Below are positions 1-7,194 of a stretch of DNA of 7,743 nucleotides, in pieces. A model generated the notes under the pieces. The model saw nothing but the letters and a program-made list of their open reading frames with translations. It did not search any database and had not been told where the DNA came from. A program made the translations under genes and the position numbers. The first letter of the stretch is position 1. Each line of letters starts with the position of its first letter. This DNA is from Flavobacteriales bacterium (GTDB lineage: Bacteria; Bacteroidota; Bacteroidia; Flavobacteriales; Flavobacteriaceae): contig JALSTJ010000185.1 of assembly GCA_026983815.1 (NCBI GenBank), positions 1-7,743 on the forward strand, in the 5' to 3' direction.

Positions 1-40
1 TTTGAATAATCAAGAAAATTTTTAAATTAAAATACTGAAA

Positions 41-3000
41 ATGAAGATAGTAAATACAATTCTAAAAACTTTTTTAGGAGATAAAAAAGCCAAAGATATT
101 AAAGCCATGAAACCATTGCTCAAGCAAGTCAATGATTTTCAAGAATCCATGAAGGAATTATCTTTGGATGAATTACGAGCCAAAACAACAGAATTTCGAA
201 ATAGAATCAGTGAAGAAACCAAATCTTTAAGACAAAAACAAGATAATTTAAGAGAAAAAGCAGAGCAAGAAAAGGATTTGGATAAAAGAGAAGATATTTA
301 TTCCGAAATTGACAAGATTGAAGATGAAATCTATAAAATTGAAGAGGAAGTTTTAGATAAAATTTTACCTGAAGCTTTTGCCGTGGTCCGTGAAACTGCC
401 AGACGTTTTAAAGAAAATGAAGAATTATCGGTTAAAACCACTGCTTTGGACAGAGAACTTTCGGCTACCAGAGATTATATACAAGTTGATGATGATAAAA
501 CCATCTGGAAAAACCGTTGGAATGCTGAAGGAAAAGAAGTGGTTTGGGATATGGTGCATTATGATGTGCAAATTCTTGGAGGTATCGTTATGCACCAAGG
601 AAAAATAGCTGAGATGATGACCGGTGAAGGAAAAACTTTAGTGGCAACTTTGCCCTTGTATCTCAATGCACTTCCGGGACGTGGTGCTCATTTGGTAACG
701 GTAAACGATTATTTGGCAAAAAGAGATGCTGCTTGGATGGGACCGATTTTTGAATTCCTAGGGCTTCGTGTAGATTGTATTGATCGCCACCAACCCAATA
801 CCCCTCAAAGACGCAAAGCTTATGAAGCCGATATAACTTATGGAACCAATAATGAATTTGGTTTCGATTATTTGAGAGATAATATGGCACATTCCACTTC
901 CGATTTGGTGCAAAGAGAACATAATTATGCCATTGTTGATGAAGTGGATTCGGTTTTGATTGATGATGCCAGAACCCCTTTAATTATTTCCGGTCCCGTA
1001 GAACAAGGTGACCGACATGAGTTTAACGAGCTAAAACCTTTTATTGAAAAGTTATATGAAGCACAAAGATCCAATCTTATTAAAGAATTGGCTTTGGCAA
1101 AAAAGTTGATTAAAGAAGGAAAAACCAAAGAAGGCGGATTTCATCTATTTAGAGTTTATAGAGGATTGCCAAAAAATCATGCACTTATTAAATTTTTAAG
1201 TGAAGAAGGAATGAAACAATTGCTTCAAAAAACTGAAGCAAAATATATGGAAAACAACAATGCATTGATGCCCGAAATTGATGAAGAATTATTGTTTACT
1301 ATTGATGAAAAAAACAATTCCATCGAATTAACTGATAAAGGAGTTGAGTTTCTTTCCAAAAATACCAATCCCGATTTCTTTATTTTGCCTAATATCAGTG
1401 AAGAAATCGGAAAAATTGAAAAATCTGAGGAAGACGATTTTGAAAAAAACAAGAAAAAAGATGCACTTTATAGAGAGTATGCAGCAAAAAGTGAACGTTT
1501 GCATACCTTAAATCAGTTACTTAAAGCTTATACTTTGTTTGAAAAAGACGTGGAATATGTAGTGATGGACGGACAAGTAAAAATCGTTGATGAGCAAACC
1601 GGTCGTATCATGGACGGGAGACGTTATTCAGATGGATTGCATCAAGCAATTGAAGCAAAAGAAAATGTCAAAATTGAAGATGCCACACAAACTTATGCCA
1701 CCATTACTTTGCAGAACTTTTTCCGTATGTATCGCAAATTGGCTGGTATGACAGGAACGGCTACTACTGAAGCAGGTGAATTTTGGGATATTTATAAATT
1801 GGATGTAGTTGAAATTCCAACCAATAAACCTTTGGCAAGAATTGATAAGGACGATTTGATTTATAAAACCAAACGAGAAAAATATAATGCCATTATCCGT
1901 GAAATTCAAGCTTTGGTAAAACAAGGACGCCCTGTTTTGGTAGGAACAACTTCAGTGGAAACTTCAGAATTATTGAGTAAAATGTTGCATTATGTAAAAA
2001 TTCCGCATAATGTTTTAAATGCCAAATACCACAAACGCGAAGCTGATATTGTTGCTGAAGCAGGAAAGACTGGAGTAGTTACCATTGCTACCAATATGGC
2101 AGGTAGGGGAACTGATATCAAAATTACCGATGAAGTTAAAAAAGCCGGAGGATTGGCTATCATTGGAACCGAGCGTCATGATTCCAGACGGGTAGACCGT
2201 CAATTGCGTGGTCGTTCAGGACGACAAGGAGATCCCGGGTCATCACAATTTTATGTTTCTTTAGAAGATAATTTGATGCGACTTTTCGGATCTGAAAAAA
2301 TTGCTAAAATTATGGATAGAATGGGAATGAAAGAGGGAGATGTTATTCAACATTCCATGATTTCCAAATCTATAGAAAGAGCACAGAAGAAAGTAGAAGA
2401 GAATAATTTTGGTATTCGTAAACGTCTGTTGGAATATGATGACGTAATGAATGCACAAAGAGAATTGGTTTACAAAAGAAGACGTCATGCTTTGGAGGGT
2501 GAACGCTTGAAGGTAGATATTGCCAATATGATTTTTGAAGCTGCCGAAACTATCGTAGATATGACCAAGCCCAATAAGGATTTTGAATTGTTTAAAGAAG
2601 AATTGATAAAAACCTTTGCTATCAGTTCACCGGTTACTAAAGAAGAATTCTTGGCTTGGGATAACCAAAAAATTATAGACAAAATCTATGAAGCTGCTTC
2701 CAAACATTATCGTGAGAAAATGGAGCGAACCGCCCAATTGGCTTTTCCTGTGATTAAACAAGTTTACCTCAATGAAGGTGATAGATACAAACGTATAGTT
2801 GTACCTTTTACCGATGGAAACAAAGAACTTAAAGTTACTACAGACCTTAAAGAAGCTTATGAATCCGAAGGAAAAAAACTGGTAGATGATTTCGAGAAGA
2901 ATATTACTTTGGCGATTATTGATGAAGCTTGGAAAGAGCATTTGCATAAAATGGACCAGCTCAAAACTTCTGTTCAAATGGCTTCTTATGAACAAAAAGA

Positions 3001-3403
3001 TCCGATATTGATTTATAAGTTTGAAGCATTTGAATTGTTTAGGAATATGTTGGATAAAATCAACAAAGAAGTTTTGTCTTTCTTGTTTAAAGGAGATTTG
3101 CCTTCCCAAGATGCCAATCAGGTGCAGGAAGCTCGCGCCCCCAGAAAAACAAGACCAAAATACACCGAAAGTCGAACAGATAATATTCCTTCTTTGGAAG
3201 AGATGGCAGCACGAAATCAGCAAGCCATGCAAGGAGGACAAAAACAAGAAATTACTTCGCCCATTCGTAAAGGTAAAACGTATGGAAGAAATGAAGTGGT
3301 TACCATTATGAATGTGAACAACGGACAAAAAAAGGATATCAAATACAAGAAAGCACTCCCACTGATAGAATCCGGTGAATGGGTGATTCAGGATAGAGCT
3401 TAA
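41..3403 (+). CDS. secA: SecA, preprotein translocase motor ATPase
   Basis: SecA is the ATPase that pushes unfolded preproteins through the SecYEG channel at the inner membrane. The 1120-residue product shows the family signatures in order: Walker A TGEGKT (194-199), NGTNNEFG-type helicase region, DEVD Walker B (300-303), MAGRGTD (686-692), IIGTERH (707-713), QLRGRSGRQGD (721-731), and the helical scaffold with DEAWKEHL (961-968). It is about 220 residues longer than E. coli SecA (901). By eye the extra length sits in four insertions: a charged probable coiled coil at about 57-104, a segment at about 123-168 just before HYDVQ (173-177), one in the preprotein-crosslinking region at about 345-415, and one at about 905-940 around VPFTDG. 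The VAR segment of E. coli is absent, because GTDI is followed within 10 residues by AGGLAIIGTERH. The C-terminal cysteine zinc motif is also missing; a polar linker (about 1017-1080) leads into a different tail beginning YGRNEVV (1081). The ATG follows an A-rich leader without Shine-Dalgarno sequence, and MKIVNTILKTFLG matches the usual SecA N-terminus. Only 40 bases lie upstream, too few to place a promoter. Identity is very secure; insertion limits are approximate. Confidence 0.99.
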   Translation: MKIVNTILKTFLGDKKAKDIKAMKPLLKQVNDFQESMKELSLDELRAKTTEFRNRISEETKSLRQKQDNLREKAEQEKDLDKREDIYSEIDKIEDEIYKIEEEVLDKILPEAFAVVRETARRFKENEELSVKTTALDRELSATRDYIQVDDDKTIWKNRWNAEGKEVVWDMVHYDVQILGGIVMHQGKIAEMMTGEGKTLVATLPLYLNALPGRGAHLVTVNDYLAKRDAAWMGPIFEFLGLRVDCIDRHQPNTPQRRKAYEADITYGTNNEFGFDYLRDNMAHSTSDLVQREHNYAIVDEVDSVLIDDARTPLIISGPVEQGDRHEFNELKPFIEKLYEAQRSNLIKELALAKKLIKEGKTKEGGFHLFRVYRGLPKNHALIKFLSEEGMKQLLQKTEAKYMENNNALMPEIDEELLFTIDEKNNSIELTDKGVEFLSKNTNPDFFILPNISEEIGKIEKSEEDDFEKNKKKDALYREYAAKSERLHTLNQLLKAYTLFEKDVEYVVMDGQVKIVDEQTGRIMDGRRYSDGLHQAIEAKENVKIEDATQTYATITLQNFFRMYRKLAGMTGTATTEAGEFWDIYKLDVVEIPTNKPLARIDKDDLIYKTKREKYNAIIREIQALVKQGRPVLVGTTSVETSELLSKMLHYVKIPHNVLNAKYHKREADIVAEAGKTGVVTIATNMAGRGTDIKITDEVKKAGGLAIIGTERHDSRRVDRQLRGRSGRQGDPGSSQFYVSLEDNLMRLFGSEKIAKIMDRMGMKEGDVIQHSMISKSIERAQKKVEENNFGIRKRLLEYDDVMNAQRELVYKRRRHALEGERLKVDIANMIFEAAETIVDMTKPNKDFELFKEELIKTFAISSPVTKEEFLAWDNQKIIDKIYEAASKHYREKMERTAQLAFPVIKQVYLNEGDRYKRIVVPFTDGNKELKVTTDLKEAYESEGKKLVDDFEKNITLAIIDEAWKEHLHKMDQLKTSVQMASYEQKDPILIYKFEAFELFRNMLDKINKEVLSFLFKGDLPSQDANQVQEARAPRKTRPKYTESRTDNIPSLEEMAARNQQAMQGGQKQEITSPIRKGKTYGRNEVVTIMNVNNGQKKDIKYKKALPLIESGEWVIQDRA

Positions 3404-3415
3404 TTTAAAATTGAA

Positions 3416-3457
3416 TATACTAAAAAATCCACTTTTAAAAGTGGATTTTTTAGTATA
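3416..3457. terminator. Bidirectional rho-independent terminator between secA and trmH
   Basis: This is a perfect inverted repeat with 21-base arms and no spacer, centred between 3436 and 3437. The core TCCACTTTT/AAAAGTGGA is flanked by AAAAAA (3422-3427) and TTTTTT (3446-3451), so a stem followed by a U-tract forms whichever strand is transcribed. In RNA the central TTAA would probably be the loop. It starts 12 bases after the secA stop and ends 5 bases from the end of the convergent trmH gene, so it can serve both. That it works in both directions is inferred from the symmetry. Confidence 0.9.
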
Positions 3458-3462
3458 AATAT

Positions 3463-4128
3463 TTAATCTTTTTCAAAATATTTCTTTTTGATTGATTCAA
3501 TACTTTTGATACTTTTTTCTAACCATTTTTGGTAGATATATATTTTTTCTTCTTCTTTGAGTTGCCAAGGCAAATCCGATTTTCTCAATTGAGAAGAAAC
3601 ATGATTCATAATCAGGGCTGCAGCTACACTGATATTAAGACTTTCTGTAAATCCATACATGGGAATTTTCAGGAAAACATCTGCATGTTGCATAACCATT
3701 TCCGATAATCCGTCTTTCTCTACACCAAAGAAAAAAGCTGCAGGTTGTGAAATATCAAAATCTTCAAGCAAAACATCATTGGTATGTGGCGTTGTGGCTA
3801 CAATTCTATAAGCTTTGGATTTCAGTTGTTTAATAGTATCCAATGTATCTTTATATCTGTAAATATCCAGCCATTTTTCTGCACCTTTGGCTATTGAATG
3901 GGAGAGTTTGGGATCATATTTTTTTTGAATAATATGCAAATCTTGAAAACCAAATACATCACAACTTCTTACTACAGCACTGACATTGTGCATTTGATAT
4001 AAATCTTCAAGTACTACAGTAAAATAATTTGTTCTTTTATCAAGAACTTGTTTAAATATTTGTTTTCGATTTTCTGTTACAAATTCTTCCAAATGCCGAA
4101 TGTATTTTTCATCCGGTTTATTTTCCAT
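3463..4128 (-). CDS. trmH: TrmH-family (SPOUT) tRNA 2'-O-methyltransferase, probably tRNA Gm18
   Basis: The 221-residue protein has the three SPOUT/TrmH motifs. Motif 1 is HNVSAVVRSCDVFG (47-60), with the conserved Asn48 and the catalytic-type Arg54. Motif 2 is FFFGVEKDGLS (132-142), with Glu137. Motif 3 is IPMYGFTESLNISVAAA (155-171), which forms the trefoil knot that binds S-adenosylmethionine. The stretch KGAEKW (81-86) and the ATTPH segment (111-115) align with E. coli TrmH, which methylates the ribose of G18 in the tRNA D-loop. The length is near that of E. coli TrmH (229), and there is no added N-terminal RNA-binding domain as in RlmB-type enzymes. The enzyme is expected to be a cytoplasmic dimer. 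The ATG lies inside the last codons of the upstream glycosidase fusion gene (11-bp overlap) behind an A-rich leader with no Shine-Dalgarno sequence, so it is probably co-transcribed and may be translationally coupled. Family membership is secure. Gm18 specificity is the best match, but another TrmH-family RNA target is possible. Confidence 0.9.
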   Translation of the reverse strand: MENKPDEKYIRHLEEFVTENRKQIFKQVLDKRTNYFTVVLEDLYQMHNVSAVVRSCDVFGFQDLHIIQKKYDPKLSHSIAKGAEKWLDIYRYKDTLDTIKQLKSKAYRIVATTPHTNDVLLEDFDISQPAAFFFGVEKDGLSEMVMQHADVFLKIPMYGFTESLNISVAAALIMNHVSSQLRKSDLPWQLKEEEKIYIYQKWLEKSIKSIESIKKKYFEKD

Positions 4129-7114
4129 GTTTTTCTGTTTTATTTGATATACTGTCTTTATGTATATGTTTCCAATTTACATAAGGATCTAAAGTACTAT
4201 GATTATGATAATCATGTTTTGGATGTTTGATGGCTTCATAAATCAGGCGATGAACTTCACTTCGGAGGTTCAATTCATATAACAAACGGTTTTTCATCGT
4301 AGGATAAGTTCTGTTGGATAGAAAAATATAAACAATTTGTTCCTCGGGATCAGCCCATACCATAGTTCCTGTAAATCCTTGATGTCCAAAACTTTTTGGA
4401 GATATTTCTTCAAAAGTAGAGCCCAGATGCCCCTTGAACTGTGGTTTGTCCCAACCCAATCCGCGTCTGATGCTGTCTTGGGCAAAATAACGTTTATTAA
4501 AAGCTTCCTCTGTGGTATCCGAAATATATCTTTTGCCTCCGTAATAACCTTTGTCAAGGTGCATTTGCATTAATTTTGCCAAATCATTTGCATCACCAAA
4601 CAATCCGGCATTCCCACTGACTCCGTTAAGCATAGCAGCTCCCATATCATGAACATGCCCTCGAACTACTTGATGTCTCCAGTAATCATCAATTTCCGCA
4701 GGTGCAATTCTTTCTACCGGAAATTTCTTTAAGGGATTATAAGTTACTGTTGTTGCTCCGATAGGTCTGTAAAATAACGAATCTACCAATTTATCCATAC
4801 CGACACCTTTCTTGTCTTCGATGAATTTTTTAAAAAGATAAAACGGCAAACCACTATAGACATATTCTAATTTTTCATATTGTGGCACTTTGGCAATGGT
4901 ATCCCAGATATGATTGATAAAATCTTTACGCATATACATATTTTCAGCAATTTGAATGCTATATAGCGAATCTGGTTTTTTCTTGTAATATCCTTTTTTC
5001 CATTTTCCATTTTTATCAATAGTTTCCAAGTAAAAAGGTATCCATGATTTTATTTTGGCATAGTGAGAAAGAGCTTGTTTTACCTTGATAGTGTCTTTGT
5101 TTGAACCTTTCAGTAGAGGCATCAAATCTCCGAGTTTGTCATCTAGTTTAAATAATCCTTCATCATAAGCTTTCATCATAAGCGTAGTAGCGGACAATAC
5201 TTTGGTAACAGATGCAACACCATATAAATCTGTGATTTTAACCGGGCGTTTTTTCTCATAAGTTTGATATCCATAGGGTTTTTCAAAAATTACTTTTCCG
5301 TATCGGGCTGCTAAGACTACACCTCCCGGGGCAGCCATAGTATCAATCATAAATTGCATTAAAGAGTCTATACGTTGTAGTTTTTTGTAATCCATATCCA
5401 CTTGTTCCGGATATCCGTAGGACAATCGTTTGATGGGTTTTGTGATAATACCTGTTCTAAGACGATATCTGGAATTAATACTTACCGGTAATTTTCCTTT
5501 GAATGACAAAGCTCCAAAAATCATTTGTGGTGAAACTTTTTGTGGGAAATAATCATTTTGATAAGAAATAACTACTGATTTGGGTGTGATTTTATCAATT
5601 ACATTTATCAAGGCATAAGGAGAGGTAAAAATGTCTAAAACCGTAGGTTTATAAGCAGTTATTTGTTTCAATAGTTGAACATCTTTTTGCGAGAATTTAA
5701 AAGGGGACCATGGAGTTTGGGTTGATTTATGCCAGCCGACAAAAACTACATCATAATTTTTTAATTTGTTTTTTACTTCATTGGGATTGGATATTTTGAC
5801 CAAATCTACTTTTACATATTTGTTGAGATATTGATAAAAAGTGTCATAGTTGTCGTTACCCATAGGAACATAGGCAAATTTTTGTTCCAAATTTTTTAGT
5901 GGTAAAAAATGATCATCATTTTTGATAAGTGTAATTGCTTGTTCATAAGCAATCTGATTGAGAACACTATCTTTATGCTTGGGATAAAATTGTTTGGTTG
6001 TTAAAGCTTTTCGGTGGTTTAGATTCGCCCAATATTTTGCCATCAATATTTTTTTGACCGAATGTTCCAATCTTTTATCTTTGATAATTCCTTTTTTGTA
6101 AGCATCTTTAAAATCTTGGATGGCTTTTTCTATTTCAACGGTTCCTAATAAAATATCATTTCCTGCTAAAAAAGCTTGTAAATCGGCAGTGCCGGATTCT
6201 ACAAAATTTGCTACTCCTTTCATGTTCATTGCATCGGTAATAATCAATCCTTGATAACCTAATTTTTCTTGCAACAAATCAGTAACTACGGGTTTGGATA
6301 GGGTAGTCGGTAAACCTATAAAATCCAAGGAAGGGACATTGAGATGTGCTATCATAATTCCGGTAAGACCTTGCGGAATCAATTTTTTATAAGGATAGAG
6401 TTCCGTATTCCAAATTCTTTCATAACTAAATTTTACACTGGGAAGTGTTTTGTGGGAATCTTGACTGGTGTCACCATGTCCGGGAAAATGTTTTGCGGTT
6501 GTCAAGATATTATATTCTTGAAGGGCTTGCATCATTTTTAATCCTTTATGTGCTACATTTTCTTTGTCTTCTCCAAAAGAACGATTCCCGATGATTGGAT
6601 TTTCCGGATTGGTGTTGATATCCAAAACCGGAGAGAAATTCATACTGAATCCTACATTTTTACAATTTTTTCCGATTTCTTTTCCGATTTGATAAACAAT
6701 GCTGTCATTTTGAATAGCTCCCAAAGTCATGTTCCAAGGAAATTTGGGCGTAGAATCTAATCGCATGGCTAATCCCCATTCGGCATCTATGGCTGTAATA
6801 GAAGGAACTTTAGAATGGGTTTGTATAAAATTATTGAGATATTGCTCATCTGAGGGATGTCCTTTGAGAAAAAAGAAATTACCAATTTTGAATTTGTTTA
6901 TCAATTCCAAAAGATGTTGTTTGTTTTTTTTATCTACTGATGAGGGAATAAAAGGCATAAAAAGTTGCCCGATTTTTTCATCCACAGAAAGCCCATTGTA
7001 TATACTGTCAACCCACTTTGTTTGGTTTTCATCAACATATAAAGGATGTATATTTTGTGCGGATAATGATTTAAAAAAAATCAAAATTACCAAGGAGAAT
7101 AAAGAATATCTCAT
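4118..7114 (-). CDS. Exported fusion: NagZ-like GH3 beta-N-acetylglucosaminidase plus serine beta-lactamase-fold hydrolase
   Basis: This 998-residue protein joins two enzymes. Residues 1-19 form a Sec signal peptide (hydrophobic LFSLVILIFF, likely cut after SLSA); no lipobox Cys is present, so the protein should be periplasmic or secreted. Residues about 35-365 are a family 3 glycoside hydrolase domain with GNRSFGED (176-183), KHFPGHGDT (208-216) and, just after it, Asp219-Ser-His221, the Asp/His pair of NagZ-type enzymes. The nucleophile is Asp294 in IITDAMNM. Residues about 385-550 resemble the GH3 C-terminal alpha/beta domain and end in GKLPVSI. Residues about 575-955 are a class C beta-lactamase/PBP-like domain with SVTK (Ser635, Lys638), Tyr753 in YSG, the GNAGLFG stretch (834-840) and HQG (911-913). 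NagZ enzymes remove GlcNAc from peptidoglycan fragments. In Bacillus subtilis a similar glycosidase acts with the beta-lactamase-fold amidase AmiE, so a comparable two-step action is inferred here. The tail (963-998) has seven His. The gene overlaps trmH by 11 bp. Domain assignments are firm; the substrate of the second domain is uncertain. Confidence 0.93.
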   Translation of the reverse strand: MRYSLFSLVILIFFKSLSAQNIHPLYVDENQTKWVDSIYNGLSVDEKIGQLFMPFIPSSVDKKNKQHLLELINKFKIGNFFFLKGHPSDEQYLNNFIQTHSKVPSITAIDAEWGLAMRLDSTPKFPWNMTLGAIQNDSIVYQIGKEIGKNCKNVGFSMNFSPVLDINTNPENPIIGNRSFGEDKENVAHKGLKMMQALQEYNILTTAKHFPGHGDTSQDSHKTLPSVKFSYERIWNTELYPYKKLIPQGLTGIMIAHLNVPSLDFIGLPTTLSKPVVTDLLQEKLGYQGLIITDAMNMKGVANFVESGTADLQAFLAGNDILLGTVEIEKAIQDFKDAYKKGIIKDKRLEHSVKKILMAKYWANLNHRKALTTKQFYPKHKDSVLNQIAYEQAITLIKNDDHFLPLKNLEQKFAYVPMGNDNYDTFYQYLNKYVKVDLVKISNPNEVKNKLKNYDVVFVGWHKSTQTPWSPFKFSQKDVQLLKQITAYKPTVLDIFTSPYALINVIDKITPKSVVISYQNDYFPQKVSPQMIFGALSFKGKLPVSINSRYRLRTGIITKPIKRLSYGYPEQVDMDYKKLQRIDSLMQFMIDTMAAPGGVVLAARYGKVIFEKPYGYQTYEKKRPVKITDLYGVASVTKVLSATTLMMKAYDEGLFKLDDKLGDLMPLLKGSNKDTIKVKQALSHYAKIKSWIPFYLETIDKNGKWKKGYYKKKPDSLYSIQIAENMYMRKDFINHIWDTIAKVPQYEKLEYVYSGLPFYLFKKFIEDKKGVGMDKLVDSLFYRPIGATTVTYNPLKKFPVERIAPAEIDDYWRHQVVRGHVHDMGAAMLNGVSGNAGLFGDANDLAKLMQMHLDKGYYGGKRYISDTTEEAFNKRYFAQDSIRRGLGWDKPQFKGHLGSTFEEISPKSFGHQGFTGTMVWADPEEQIVYIFLSNRTYPTMKNRLLYELNLRSEVHRLIYEAIKHPKHDYHNHSTLDPYVNWKHIHKDSISNKTEKHGK

Positions 7115-7131
7115 AACTAAAAATTTGAAAA

Positions 7132-7175
7132 CAAAGATGCAAAAATTTCATGAGAATAAAAAATTTGCAAATGTA
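7132..7175 (-). promoter_or_regulatory. Candidate Bacteroidota promoter for the GH3-hydrolase gene
   Basis: In the 80-bp gap ahead of the fusion gene, the minus strand reads TACATTTG (7175 to 7168), an exact match to the Bacteroidota -7 consensus TAnnTTTG, 53 bases before the ATG. A second, weaker candidate is CATCTTTG (7139 to 7132), one base off consensus and 17 bases from the ATG. Neither has a clear TTTG -33 element at the expected spacing of about 20 bases. The first overlaps a 10-base palindrome ATTTGCAAAT (7163-7172), which could be chance in DNA this AT-rich. No convincing terminator for the upstream gene is visible in the gap, so read-through from it is also possible. Confidence 0.3.
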
Positions 7176-7194
7176 TTGTTTGATTATTTGTGAA

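Noticed and set aside
1..40. Promoter or Shine-Dalgarno site for secA
   Set aside because: The 40 bases are almost all A/T. TTTG at 1-4 could belong to a promoter element, but without its partner or upstream context this cannot be supported. No Shine-Dalgarno sequence is present.
2627..3328. 233-codon open frame on the minus strand inside secA
   Set aside because: It is fully antisense to the conserved 3' half of secA. Its Phe/Ser/Ile-rich product is what the complement of Lys/Glu-rich codons gives, and it has no recognisable motif.
4199..4215. Fur-box-like palindrome ATGATTAT-G-ATAATCAT
   Set aside because: It lies inside the hydrolase gene and is explained by the codons for Asp-Tyr-His-Asn-His in the tail. 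It differs from the Fur 7-1-7 consensus at two positions and is about 70 bases from the trmH start.
7139..7190. Possible terminator hairpins after the T9SS gene
   Set aside because: Only short or mismatched AT-rich repeats are present (CAAAT/ATTTG, 5 bp; GCAAA/TTTGC with internal mismatches). None has a GC-rich stem followed by a clean T-tract.
6729..7193. 154-codon plus-strand open frame opposite the 5' end of the hydrolase gene
   Set aside because: It is antisense to the signal peptide and GH3 domain, which are clearly coding, and runs on into AT-rich intergenic DNA. No family features are seen.
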